Assembly (NCBI GenBank): GCA_019636845.1
Contig: JAHBWV010000001.1
Location: forward strand, 3,038,001-3,102,000
Source of the DNA: Phycisphaeraceae bacterium
GTDB lineage: Bacteria; Planctomycetota; Phycisphaerae; Phycisphaerales; UBA1924
Direction: 5' to 3'
Length of the DNA: 64,000 nt
The notes beneath the pieces were generated by a model that was given only the letters and a program-made list of their open reading frames with translations, made no database searches and had not been told where the DNA came from. The translations under genes were made by a program, and so were the position numbers. This document shows, in pieces, positions 8,658 through 17,916 of this stretch; within the stretch, counting starts at the first letter, position 1; each line of letters starts with the position of its first letter.

Positions 8658-9722
8658 TCAACCAACCGCACGCCGGCGACGTGCACACAACACCCCGCCG
8701 AGACCCAAAAGCGCGAACGCCCCCGGCGCAGGCACAATGTAGAGATCCCGCGGAGAGACAATCGGGTCCGCTGTCAGAACCGTGTACCCCGTGCCGTCGA
8801 GGCGGATCTCGCTGATCAGCCCGAAGTCCGCCGGAACGTGCTGCTGCACAAGCACAAGACGGTTCGTGTAACGGTTGTACTCGATGCGGGTCGCGTAGTC
8901 GATCCCGCTGGCGATCTCCGTGATGCCGAAGCCGCCCGAGAGATCGATCTCATAGACCTTGCCGTTGTCCTTGCTGGTCATGAAGATCCGACCCGTGTTC
9001 GTGGTGGTCAGACCGCGCGCGTCGAAGATCCCCTCCGCCAGCCCGAGCGAGCCCGCATCGCCGAGGTCAGCAAGCAGGGACATCGTTCCATTGAGCGCAC
9101 CGTCGATCGAAAGCCGCCACATCGTCGCCGAGTACAGGTTCCCGGGGCCTCCGAACGCGCCCCCATTCCCGGCAACCACGAGATAGTCATCCGTGCCGTC
9201 GGCGATCTTCGTCATCCACACGCCGTCGTAATAGAACGGACGCGAGACGGGATCGGGCTCGCTCCACACCGTCGTGGTCGTGCCGTTCAGGTGGTACGCG
9301 AGCACACCGTCGAGCGCGGGGTCAATCGGGTGACGCCCGGGATTGTTGATCGACATCAGCACGCCCCGCGCCTTGTCCCAACGCAGATGGATCGGATTCT
9401 GCGAAGGGTTGCCCGCAGCGAGCACCGAGACGCTCGGTGCCGCGGCAAAGATGTCATCGATCTCGAAGATCGACGCACTGGTCTCCGTGGGCGGAATCGG
9501 ACCGTTCGCGACGTACCACTTCCCATTCCCCGCGCGGGTGATCCCCGCGAGCCGAGTCGTCGGATCCGCGAACGTGACCAACGTCGTCAAGGTCCCCCCG
9601 GAGAGCACCTTGATGCTGTCGTCCGACTGATTGGTGAAGACGATGTCGCCGTTCACGCCACCGGCCGAGGTCGCCAACCCCGCCGCAGCGACAACAGCAC
9701 CGGCACAGAACCACTTTCTCAT
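8658..9722 (-). CDS. Secreted PEP-CTERM-like protein, probable beta-propeller
   Basis: A 354-residue protein. The start is the ATG before RKWFCAG, with AAGGTG just upstream. A signal peptide (residues 1-25) is followed by repeated segments with NGKWYVANG, NGKVYEIDLSGG and similar strand patterns, which suggest a NHL/SMP-30-like propeller domain. The tail IVPAPGAFALLGLGG followed by CARRRR is a typical planctomycete PEP-CTERM sorting signal (PAP, hydrophobic helix, Arg cluster), so the protein is expected to be processed by an exosortase and delivered to the envelope or matrix. No exosortase gene is present in the window. Its ligand or function is unknown. A terminator follows. Confidence 0.8.
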   Translation of the reverse strand: MRKWFCAGAVVAAAGLATSAGGVNGDIVFTNQSDDSIKVLSGGTLTTLVTFADPTTRLAGITRAGNGKWYVANGPIPPTETSASIFEIDDIFAAAPSVSVLAAGNPSQNPIHLRWDKARGVLMSINNPGRHPIDPALDGVLAYHLNGTTTTVWSEPDPVSRPFYYDGVWMTKIADGTDDYLVVAGNGGAFGGPGNLYSATMWRLSIDGALNGTMSLLADLGDAGSLGLAEGIFDARGLTTTNTGRIFMTSKDNGKVYEIDLSGGFGITEIASGIDYATRIEYNRYTNRLVLVQQHVPADFGLISEIRLDGTGYTVLTADPIVSPRDLYIVPAPGAFALLGLGGVLCARRRRAVG

Positions 9723-10262
9723 GATGCACCTTGCCTCTTGCGCGCTCGGAACAGATGGGGCGCGTCGTGAGCGCAGCGACAACGCCCGATTCCGGGCGTT
9801 CGGCAGGGAGACCTCCGCGCCGAACGTCCGGCGATTTCGTGGGTCAACGCTCCGTCTTTGTCATGACGCGCAAGGGTCCTCCCGGCGCGATCTCAGGCCA
9901 CTCCACCATACAACGTAGCCCAGAATCCCCAAAAAACGAGGAGAAGTCCGAGAAAAACATCCTTCGCACACCCACCCATGCGAACACGACCCCACCGCTC
10001 GGCATGTGGTGGCCATACGCTGAGCAACCCCCCACGATCCATACACGGTTATTGGACATACAACGCGCACGATCCGCGCTTCTTCGCTCTTCCACGTCCC
10101 GCGGCACCAGTTCTTGAGCATGGCGCGCTTTCTCTGGATCCACGCCAAAGCAAGTGCATCCGAGTGGAATCGGGCGAACGATCCACGCTCGTCACAACAA
10201 GAGGATCATGACCAGCGTGCTGGCAGTCCCCGGATTCGTGATTCCCCGCTCGCGACACTTGC
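9723..10262. other. Intergenic region without a convincing gene
   Basis: Between two divergently oriented genes. Open frames here are short and lack recognisable sequence. One clear structure is present: an 8-bp hairpin (9781-9788 with 9793-9800, four-base loop) that would lie in the 5' leader of the PEP-CTERM-like gene on the minus strand, about 60 bases before its start. I see no confident promoter hexamers. Confidence 0.5.
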
Positions 10263-11612
10263 ATGACCACCACACCAGCACACGTCGTGATCCCGGCCAC
10301 ACCAGCAACCACACGGGTCTCTCTGCGCCTCGGCGCGGTGATCGTCTGCCACGCCATCGTCGATCTCTTCTCCTTTCTCTTCGTCCCGCTCATCACGGTC
10401 ATCGAGGGGCACCTGCGCATGACCCACGAGCAGGGCGCGATGGTCATCGCGCTCGGCTCGATCTGCTCGGGCCTGATCCAGCCGACGACCGCGTGGATCT
10501 GCGATCGATTCAACACACGCCTCCCCGGCGTGCTCGGGCTCCTCTGCGCGGGATTCGCCGCCCTCCTCGTCGGACACGTACAGACCTTTGAGCAACTGCT
10601 CCTGCTGCAGGTGATCGCAGCCAGCGGCGTCGGCGCGTTCCACCCCGTCGCCGCCGCCGCCACCGGCAGACTCGGCGGCTCGCGCCGATCACTCGCCCTC
10701 TCGGGCTTCTACATGGCGGGCATGCTGGGCGGCATGTCCGGGAACGTCATGTTCCCGGTCTGGGTGCAGAGCGTGGGCCAAGGCGATTCCGGCGTCGGAC
10801 TCCGCTCGCTCGCGTGGGCAATGATCGCAGCCGTCGTCTTCACGGTCGTGCTGCAGATGGCGATCGGTCGGCTCGACCACCGCAACCAGCGCGCCCACGG
10901 CGAGACCCCGCACCCCAGAATCCCACACCGCTGGCGATCCGTCTGGCTCCTCTACGCCGGCAACGCCATCCGATTCACCGTGAACGCCTCGATGATGCTG
11001 CTCGTCGCACGCTGGACCGAGATGGAAGCCATGACACGCGCGAACGTCCTCGGCCTGAGCGACGCGCTCCGCGGACAGGCCTCGATCCGCAACGGACCGC
11101 TGCAGGCATCCATGCAACTCGGCGCGGGCGCAGCCGCGATGCTCGCAGGCGCTTTCATCGCACACCGACACGAACGCCTCTCACTCCTCATCTGCCCCGT
11201 GCTCGGCGCGATCTCTATCGCCGCATTCCCCTTCACCCTCGGGCTTGGATCGGAGAACGCCGCGCTGATCGCGGCGGGGATCGTCTGCGTCATCGTCGGC
11301 GTCGGCACCGGCGCGCTCGTTCCCATGACCATCGGCATGGCCCAGCGACTGCTCCCGGATCACACATCCCTCGCCAGCGGGCTGATGCTCGGAGGTGCGT
11401 GGACCCTCGCCGCCGTCGGACCGCCGCTCACACAGGCCGCAGTCACCCGCTTCGGATTCCTCGACGCCTGCCTGATCGTCGCGGCACTCACCGCCGCCTC
11501 CAGCGGCCTGGCCCTCTGGCTGAGGGTCCCTGACGACGCTCCCCCGGGAGCCGGCGCACAACCCGCCGATCCGACGCCCGGCACGCCCCTGCTCTCGCCC
11601 CGAGCCGAATAA
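10263..11612 (+). CDS. Major facilitator superfamily transporter (fosmidomycin-resistance-like)
   Basis: A 449-residue protein with about 11-12 hydrophobic helices in two halves joined by a hydrophilic central loop (about residues 205-225, HRNQRAHGETPHPRIPHR). The segment GVGAFHPVAAAATGRLGG matches the F/YHP-containing fourth-fifth helix region of Fsr-type efflux transporters. It probably exports a small molecule by proton antiport, with unknown substrate. The start ATG has no strong Shine-Dalgarno sequence. The tail is Pro-rich and hydrophilic. Confidence 0.82.
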   Translation: MTTTPAHVVIPATPATTRVSLRLGAVIVCHAIVDLFSFLFVPLITVIEGHLRMTHEQGAMVIALGSICSGLIQPTTAWICDRFNTRLPGVLGLLCAGFAALLVGHVQTFEQLLLLQVIAASGVGAFHPVAAAATGRLGGSRRSLALSGFYMAGMLGGMSGNVMFPVWVQSVGQGDSGVGLRSLAWAMIAAVVFTVVLQMAIGRLDHRNQRAHGETPHPRIPHRWRSVWLLYAGNAIRFTVNASMMLLVARWTEMEAMTRANVLGLSDALRGQASIRNGPLQASMQLGAGAAAMLAGAFIAHRHERLSLLICPVLGAISIAAFPFTLGLGSENAALIAAGIVCVIVGVGTGALVPMTIGMAQRLLPDHTSLASGLMLGGAWTLAAVGPPLTQAAVTRFGFLDACLIVAALTAASSGLALWLRVPDDAPPGAGAQPADPTPGTPLLSPRAE

Positions 11613-11732
11613 AGATCGCATCCCCTCCCCCCAACGGTTACGGAACCGTGACGCCCGAAACGCCGACGGGTGAGTATCACCATGGTGTCAGGATCGCCCA
11701 GTCAGGGCGAGCCGCACCCAGGGAGTCTCACC

Positions 11733-14141
11733 ATGCCCACCCAAGCAGCACCGACCCGCACGCTCGCTCGACACACCGGATCCATGCGAGCATGGGTCAT
11801 CGCGTGCGCATCGGCTCTCGGCACGTGCGCCTCTTTCCCCGCGCTCGCGCAGGTCGAGAGACCGGCGTTCGATCGCGTGAACATCGTCGTGCCCCAGTCG
11901 CGCGTGCTCGTTCGCCCCGGCCACGTCCAACCCGTCTCCATCCGCGAGGTCGGCGCCAATGTCTCCATCAGAGAGCAGGTCGCCTCCACCACGCTCACCA
12001 TCATCCTCGCGAACGCCTCGGGCTCGCCCCAGGAAGCCCAGATCATCCTGCCCGTCCCCGACGGCTCAACCGTCCGCTCGTTCGAGATGGAAGGAATGCC
12101 CAACGAAGGACAGGCCCAGATCCTCGCACGCGACGAGGCACGTCGCATCTACGAAGACATCGTCCGCTCCATGCGCGATCCCGGCCTCGTCGAGTTCGCC
12201 GGGATGAACCTCATCAAGACCAGCGTCTTCCCCATCGCAGCGGGCGGCACACAGAAGATCCGCCTCACCTACGAGCAGATCCTCTCCGCCGACGGCAACC
12301 GCGTGGACTATGTCCTCCCGCGCACCGAGTCGCTCGAACGCAGCGGCATCTCGTGGTCGATCAAGGTCGATGTCACGTCCAAGTCGCCCATCGCCGCGTT
12401 CTACTCACCGAGCCATGAACTCGTGGTGGAACGCAAGGCCCCGGGATCCGCAACCATCGCCGCGACGACCGCCGCGGATCCCGGCAGTTTCCGCCTCTCC
12501 TACATCACCGAGAAATCACCCGGCAACGGCGTGAGCGCATCGCTGATGGCCTATCCGGATCCCAAGGTCGCAGAGCAGGGGGGCTACATGCTCCTCATCG
12601 CCGGCGTTCCCGAACTCCCCGCAGACCGCCCCACACTCAAACGTGAAGTCATCGTCGTCATCGACCGCTCCGGCTCGATGCGAGGCGAGAAGATGGACCA
12701 GGCCAAGGCCGCGGCTCTCCAGGTGATCGAGGCCCTCGACGACGGCGAGGCCTTCAACATCATCGACTACTCCGACACCATCGCCTCGTTCTCCGACAAG
12801 CCCGTCGTCAAGAACGCCGAGACCATCGCCAAAGTCCGCGAGTACATCGCGAACATCAAGGCCGTGGGCGGCACCAACATCCACGACGCCCTCGTCGAGG
12901 CCCTGCGCCAACAGCCCGTCGGCGACGCCACCACCACCATCCCGCTCGTGCTCTTCCTCACCGACGGGCTCCCCACCGTCGGCGAACGCCGCGAGGTCGC
13001 GATCCGCGAGGCCGCGGCCAAGGCCAACGCACACAAGCGCCGCATCTTCACCTTCGGCGTCGGCGTCGATGTCAACGCCCCGCTCCTCTCCGTGCTCGCG
13101 CAGAACTCCCGCGCCACCAGCACCTTCGTCCTCCCCAACGAGGACGTCGAGGTGAAGGTCGGCCAGGTCTTCAAGCGCCTCTCCGGCCCGGTGCTCGCAG
13201 AGCCGAAACTGATCGTGATGGGCGACGATGGCACGAGTGCGCCCGCCGGCGCGCTCCGCGACATCCTCCCAGCCGCGCTCCCCGATCTCTTCGAGGGAGA
13301 CCAGCTCGTCCTCCTCAGCCAGTACACCTCCAGCAAGCCCCTGCGCCTCGCGATCGAGGGAAACTACCTCGGAAAGCCCCGCCGATTCGAGTTCTCCTTC
13401 ACCTTCGACCACGCCTCCACTACCAACGGCTTCGTCCCGCGCCTCTGGGCGAGCCGCAAGATCGCCGTCCTCATCGACTCGATCCGCCAGGCCACCGCCG
13501 ACGCGGGTCTCACCACAAGCAACAGCAGCGTCATCGCGAGCGATCCGAAGATGAAAGAGCTCGTGGACGAAATCGTCCGTCTCTCCACCGAGTTCGGCAT
13601 CCTCACCGAATACACCGCCTTCCTCGCCGCAGAGAGCGGCGCGATCGCCGGCGCGCCCATCGCACCCGCAACAATCGATGCGAGCGGCAGAACAGCATCG
13701 ATCTCCCGCGAGCTGCGCGACGACTACTCACGGTACTCACAAGCGCAGGTCTCCGAGTCCCTCGCCAAGCGTGCCGCGGGCGATCGCGCCGGCGCTGGCG
13801 GCGTGAACCAGTCCATCAACCTCGGCAAGCAGGTTCAGCAGGCACGGGTCAATGCACGCAACGAATGGGTCGATGCCGATCTGAACGCCGTGCAGACCGC
13901 CTCCATCAAGCAGGTCGCCGACCAGACCCTCTACTGCAAGGACGGCGTCTGGATGGACGCCCGCATCTACAACATCGCCGAGACCAAGACCTCCCGCACC
14001 ATCGAGTTCGCCAGCGACGAGTACTTCGCCCTTGTCTCCCGCCTCGCGAAGGAGGGCCGCCAGGGCATGCTCGCCGAGCGCGCCGACTGCCTCCTCATGG
14101 TCGATTCCGAGCTCCTCCTCGTCAAAGGCCCCGGCACCTAA
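11733..14141 (+). CDS. Secreted VIT and von Willebrand A domain protein
   Basis: An 802-residue protein, started at the ATG seven bases after GGGAG (11721-11725). A signal peptide (to about residue 40, FPALAQ) exports it. A VIT (vault/inter-alpha-trypsin inhibitor) domain spans about 55-185, with the typical VASTTLTIILANASG and DEARRIYEDI segments. A VWA domain spans about 305-480 with the MIDAS motif DRSGSM (Asp311, Ser313, Ser315) and TDGLPT. The roughly 300-residue C-terminal part has an alpha/beta pattern and ends VDSELLLVKGPGT. Animal ITIH proteins with this layout bind matrix; bacterial ones are cell-surface proteins of poorly known role. First gene of a five-gene run with a two-component system. 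Confidence 0.88.
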   Translation: MPTQAAPTRTLARHTGSMRAWVIACASALGTCASFPALAQVERPAFDRVNIVVPQSRVLVRPGHVQPVSIREVGANVSIREQVASTTLTIILANASGSPQEAQIILPVPDGSTVRSFEMEGMPNEGQAQILARDEARRIYEDIVRSMRDPGLVEFAGMNLIKTSVFPIAAGGTQKIRLTYEQILSADGNRVDYVLPRTESLERSGISWSIKVDVTSKSPIAAFYSPSHELVVERKAPGSATIAATTAADPGSFRLSYITEKSPGNGVSASLMAYPDPKVAEQGGYMLLIAGVPELPADRPTLKREVIVVIDRSGSMRGEKMDQAKAAALQVIEALDDGEAFNIIDYSDTIASFSDKPVVKNAETIAKVREYIANIKAVGGTNIHDALVEALRQQPVGDATTTIPLVLFLTDGLPTVGERREVAIREAAAKANAHKRRIFTFGVGVDVNAPLLSVLAQNSRATSTFVLPNEDVEVKVGQVFKRLSGPVLAEPKLIVMGDDGTSAPAGALRDILPAALPDLFEGDQLVLLSQYTSSKPLRLAIEGNYLGKPRRFEFSFTFDHASTTNGFVPRLWASRKIAVLIDSIRQATADAGLTTSNSSVIASDPKMKELVDEIVRLSTEFGILTEYTAFLAAESGAIAGAPIAPATIDASGRTASISRELRDDYSRYSQAQVSESLAKRAAGDRAGAGGVNQSINLGKQVQQARVNARNEWVDADLNAVQTASIKQVADQTLYCKDGVWMDARIYNIAETKTSRTIEFASDEYFALVSRLAKEGRQGMLAERADCLLMVDSELLLVKGPGT

Positions 14142-14208
14142 GCCGCGCCGCTCACCCTCGCACACCCTTTCCGCACACACCAGTCTCCACTCACACAGGG
14201 AACACACC

Positions 14209-15429
14209 ATGGCACCGCTGATGAATCGCCCGCCCTCATGGCTCGTCGCACTGCTCGCCGGTTCCACCCTCTCGATCGGAGCCGCCTCAGCGCGCGACAC
14301 CTCTCCAACCACCCCGCCCGTGGTCGCCGCGATCACCGCCGACCCCGCCGCGCCGCAGGATCTCGCCAAAGAGTCCATCATCGACGTCGTCTTCGTGCTC
14401 GACACCACCGGATCGATGTCCGGCCTGATCGAGGGCGCCAAGCAGAAGATCTGGTCGATCGCCAACACCATCGCCACCGCCGAGCCACGCCCCGTCATCC
14501 GCATGGGACTCGTCGCCTACCGCGACCGGGGCGATGAATACATCACCAAGCTCACGCCCCTCACCGACGACCTCGACGCCGTCTACGCCGATCTCATGAA
14601 GTTTGTCGCCGCAGGAGGCGGCGATGGCCCCGAATCCGTCAACCAGGCGCTCCACGAGGGCGTGATGCTCCAACCCTGGTCCGACGATCCCAACGCACTC
14701 AAACTCATCTATCTCATCGGCGACGCACCGCCCCACATGGACTACGAGCAAGACACCAAGTACGCCGAATCCTGCTCCACCGCCGCAGCCAAGGGCATCA
14801 TCATCAACACCATCCAGTGCGGCTCCTGGTCCGAAACCACCCCCTACTGGCAAGACATCGCACGCCTCGCCGAGGGCGAATACTTCGCCATCCAGCAGGA
14901 TGGAGGTGTCACCGTCGTCGCCACCCCCTTCGACGCCGAACTCGCCTCGCTCGGCGCGAGTCTCGCCGCCACCGCATGCGGCTGGGGAGACGAGACCGCC
15001 CAGATGCGCGCCGCGGAGAAGACGGAAGCCGGTCGCGACATCGCCGCAGGCGCGCCCGCAGCAGCCCAGGCCGCGCGCGCCGCCTACTTCGTCTCCGCCG
15101 CCGGAAAGACCTCCGCCCTCGGCGAGCAGGAACTCGTCGATGACGTCAAGTCCGGACGCGTCAAGCTCGAGGATGTCCCCGCCGACCAACTCCCCGAGGC
15201 GTTCAAAGGGCTGACGCTCACCCAGCAGCAGGAGAAGATCGACCAGATCGCCGCGGAGCGCGAGAAGATCCAGCAGCGCATCGCCGAACTCTCGCGCCAG
15301 CGTGATGAATACCTCAAGCAGGAGATGGCCCGGCTCGGCACCGAATCGAAGGACAGCTTCGACGCCAAGGTGACCGACTGCCTCCGCGAGCAGGCACAGC
15401 GCAAGGGCATCTCCTACGACAAGAAGTGA
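14209..15429 (+). CDS. Secreted von Willebrand factor A domain protein
   Basis: A 406-residue protein with an N-terminal signal peptide (about residues 1-29). The VWA domain (about 55-230) carries a MIDAS-like DTTGSM (Asp65, Thr67, Ser69), so it probably binds a divalent cation and a protein partner in the periplasm or outside the cell. The segment IIINTIQCGSWSETTPYWQDIA and other Cys residues suggest a possible disulfide. The C-terminus (about 325-395) is strongly helical and charged, probably a coiled coil (QQQEKIDQIAAEREKIQQRI). It lies 67 bases after the VIT/VWA gene and a further 115 bases before the DUF4139 gene, all on one strand. Confidence 0.85.
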   Translation: MAPLMNRPPSWLVALLAGSTLSIGAASARDTSPTTPPVVAAITADPAAPQDLAKESIIDVVFVLDTTGSMSGLIEGAKQKIWSIANTIATAEPRPVIRMGLVAYRDRGDEYITKLTPLTDDLDAVYADLMKFVAAGGGDGPESVNQALHEGVMLQPWSDDPNALKLIYLIGDAPPHMDYEQDTKYAESCSTAAAKGIIINTIQCGSWSETTPYWQDIARLAEGEYFAIQQDGGVTVVATPFDAELASLGASLAATACGWGDETAQMRAAEKTEAGRDIAAGAPAAAQAARAAYFVSAAGKTSALGEQELVDDVKSGRVKLEDVPADQLPEAFKGLTLTQQQEKIDQIAAEREKIQQRIAELSRQRDEYLKQEMARLGTESKDSFDAKVTDCLREQAQRKGISYDKK

Positions 15430-15544
15430 CCCGCATCACGGAACGAGCACGCGCCCGCCCACGGAAACGTCGGCGGTCGCTTTGGGTCCAACAATCAGTC
15501 GACACGCGCGGCTCCCAGCACACACCGCGCCCGAGGGGATACTC

Positions 15545-17128
15545 ATGGCACGCTCATCGCATCGAACTCGCACACGCCTCACCCGCACGACGCCCTTCGC
15601 GCTCGTGCTGCTGTCAGGACTCCCACCCGCCGCACACGCCCAGCAGGATGAAGCCCCGACAACCTCGCTCACGATCTACAGCACCGCGGTCCCGGGCGCG
15701 ATCCCCGCCTCGATGTACCGCCCGGTGCCCGAATCACTCCAGTTCTTCTCAGGCGGGCCAGGCGGTCGCTACTACGGCCAGCAGGGCCTCCCCGGCTACG
15801 CCGTTGTCCGTCAGGATCGCACCATCAACCTCGCCGAAGGACGCTCCATCACCTCTTTCAACGACGTTGCGGCACTCCTGGATCCCACCACCGTCACCTT
15901 CACCTCCCTCACCCACCCCGCGGATACGAAGGTCGTCGAGCAGAACTACCAGTTCGACCTCGTCAGCACCCAGAAAATGCTCGAACGCTTCACGGGCAAG
16001 CCCGTTGTCCTCGACGGCAAAGAGGTCACGCTTCTCTCCGCCAACACCGGAGGTGGCGTCCTCGTCAAAGACGCCGACGGCTCCGTCCGCTGGCAGAACG
16101 GCTACGGCGCGATCTCGTTCCCCGGCGTGGCCGACGGCCTGATCACACAGCCCACGCTGATCTGGGACATTTACACCACAAAGCCCGGCGACCATCGCAC
16201 CCGCGTCTCCTACCAGACCGAGGGCATCACGTGGTGGGCCGATTACAACATCATCTACAGAGAAACCGGCGCGATGAACCAGGGCGAACTCGACATCAAC
16301 GCCTGGGTCAGCATCCTCAACCAGTCCGGTGCCGACTACCAGAACGCCTCGCTCAAACTCGTCGCCGGCGATGTCCATCGCGCACCGCAAGGGGGGGGCT
16401 CGCCCGTCCCCATGATGAGCCGACGCGAACTCGCCATGGCCGATGCCGCGCCCGCCGGCTTCGCCGAGAAGTCCTTCTTCGAGTACCACCTCTACACGCT
16501 CGGCCGACCCACCACGATCCCCCAGGCCTCCACCAAGCAGATCGAACTCTTCGACGCGCCGCGGAACGTCCCGTGCGAGAAGGTCCTCGTCTACTACGGC
16601 GTCGATCAGTCGTGGCGCCCCTACTGGTCCGCCCCAGCGATCGACCGCGACCTCGGCATCCCCTCGAACACCAAGGTCGATGTCTACCTCACGCTCAAGA
16701 ACACCAAAGACAACGGCATGGGCATGCCCCTCCCTTCCGGGCGCGTCCGCGTCTCCAAGACCGATCCCGACGACGGCTCGCTCGAGTTCATCGGCGAGGA
16801 CGTGATCGATCACACCGCCAAGGACGAAACAATCCTGCTCAAACTCGGCAACTCCTTCGACGTCGTCGGCGAGCGCCGCAGCATGGACTTCAGAGCCGAC
16901 CTCTCCCAGAAATGGATGGACGAAACCATCGAGATCAAGCTCCGCAACCGCAGGCAAGAGCCCGTCAAGGTCATCATCCGCGAGTCCATGTACCGCTGGA
17001 CACAATGGGACATCACCGAATCATCTCTCCCGTTCGAGAAACAGGACTCCCGCACCATCCACATCCCCATCACGCTCAAGGCCGACCAGGAAGCCGTCGT
17101 CAGGTACAAGGTCCGCTACTCGTGGTAA
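15545..17128 (+). CDS. Secreted DUF4139 domain protein
   Basis: A 527-residue protein with an Arg-rich signal peptide (to about residue 33, HAQQ). Most of the chain from about 180 on is beta-rich and matches the DUF4139 pattern: WWADYNIIY, an internal strand pair around NQSGADYQNASLKLVAGDVHR, and the end segment ALFVRYKVRY-like REAVVRYKVRYSW type finish (here EAVVRYKVRYSW). The family is secreted or periplasmic and its biochemical role is unknown. A frame with ATG 63 bases earlier exists, but the chosen ATG follows a GAGGGG and sits directly before the signal peptide. Third gene of the run with the VWA proteins. Confidence 0.82.
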   Translation: MARSSHRTRTRLTRTTPFALVLLSGLPPAAHAQQDEAPTTSLTIYSTAVPGAIPASMYRPVPESLQFFSGGPGGRYYGQQGLPGYAVVRQDRTINLAEGRSITSFNDVAALLDPTTVTFTSLTHPADTKVVEQNYQFDLVSTQKMLERFTGKPVVLDGKEVTLLSANTGGGVLVKDADGSVRWQNGYGAISFPGVADGLITQPTLIWDIYTTKPGDHRTRVSYQTEGITWWADYNIIYRETGAMNQGELDINAWVSILNQSGADYQNASLKLVAGDVHRAPQGGGSPVPMMSRRELAMADAAPAGFAEKSFFEYHLYTLGRPTTIPQASTKQIELFDAPRNVPCEKVLVYYGVDQSWRPYWSAPAIDRDLGIPSNTKVDVYLTLKNTKDNGMGMPLPSGRVRVSKTDPDDGSLEFIGEDVIDHTAKDETILLKLGNSFDVVGERRSMDFRADLSQKWMDETIEIKLRNRRQEPVKVIIRESMYRWTQWDITESSLPFEKQDSRTIHIPITLKADQEAVVRYKVRYSW

Positions 17129-17175
17129 CCCCGCACGACCGATGAACCAGTGCGCCTCCGGCGCAAGGAACCCCC

Positions 17176-17916
17176 ATGCCGCTCGCTTCCGTGCTCGTCG
17201 TTGAGGATGATCCCGCGATCCGGCGCGGCTTGTGCGATGCGCTCCGCTTCGCCGGCTACGCAGCCGACGACGCACCCGACGGCGAGGCCGGCCTCCGCGC
17301 CGCAACCTCGCGCGACTACGACATCGTCCTGCTCGATATCCTCATGCCGAAGATGGACGGCCTGACGGTGCTCTCCCGGCTCCGGGAAGTGAAGCCCTCG
17401 ATCCCCGTCATCTTCCTCACCGCACGAGGCGAGGAGCAGGACCGCGTCAAGGGGCTCCGCCTCGGTGCCGACGACTACGTCGTCAAGCCCTTCTCCGCCT
17501 CCGAACTCATCGCTCGCGTCGAAGCCGTTCTGCGCCGATCCGCCGAGAGGCCAAAGTCCGTCTCCACGCTCACCATCGCAGGACGCACCATCGACTTCCG
17601 TCGCCGAGAAGCAACCCTCACGGACGGCACACGCGTCCTCCTCGCCCAGAAAGAAGCCGAGGTCCTCGAATACCTCGCCCAGAATCCCGGCCGCGCCATC
17701 TCACGCGACGAACTCCTCCAGCGCGTCTGGAAACTCGACCCGCGCGGCATGCACACCCGCACCGTCGACATGGCCGTCGCTCGCCTCCGAGAGCAACTCG
17801 GAGACGATCCCAACAACCCGCGCGTCATCGCCACCGTCCGCGCCAAGGGATACATGCTCGCCCTCGCCGAAGACCAGCCCGCAACGCCGACAAGCCCCGG
17901 AGCAACGGCGCAGTGA
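17176..17916 (+). CDS. OmpR/PhoB-family response regulator
   Basis: A 246-residue two-domain regulator. The receiver domain (1-115) has the acidic pocket Glu10/Asp11/Asp12, the phosphoacceptor Asp54 (LLDILMPKMDG), Thr82 and Lys104 (VVKPF). The C-terminal winged helix (about 130-228) has the OmpR-type recognition region HTRTVDMAVARLREQLGDD and GYMLAL end. It should bind DNA as a phosphorylation-dependent dimer. Its stop overlaps the start of the sensor kinase gene (GTGA), so the pair is translationally coupled. The position behind three secreted-protein genes suggests control of, or by, these envelope proteins. Confidence 0.93.
   Translation: MPLASVLVVEDDPAIRRGLCDALRFAGYAADDAPDGEAGLRAATSRDYDIVLLDILMPKMDGLTVLSRLREVKPSIPVIFLTARGEEQDRVKGLRLGADDYVVKPFSASELIARVEAVLRRSAERPKSVSTLTIAGRTIDFRRREATLTDGTRVLLAQKEAEVLEYLAQNPGRAISRDELLQRVWKLDPRGMHTRTVDMAVARLREQLGDDPNNPRVIATVRAKGYMLALAEDQPATPTSPGATAQ

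Noticed and set aside
12516-17005. Long minus-strand open frames opposite the VWA and DUF4139 genes
   Set aside because: They are composed of Asp/Glu/Gly/Val-rich sequence, the antisense image of high-GC coding DNA, without known motifs.
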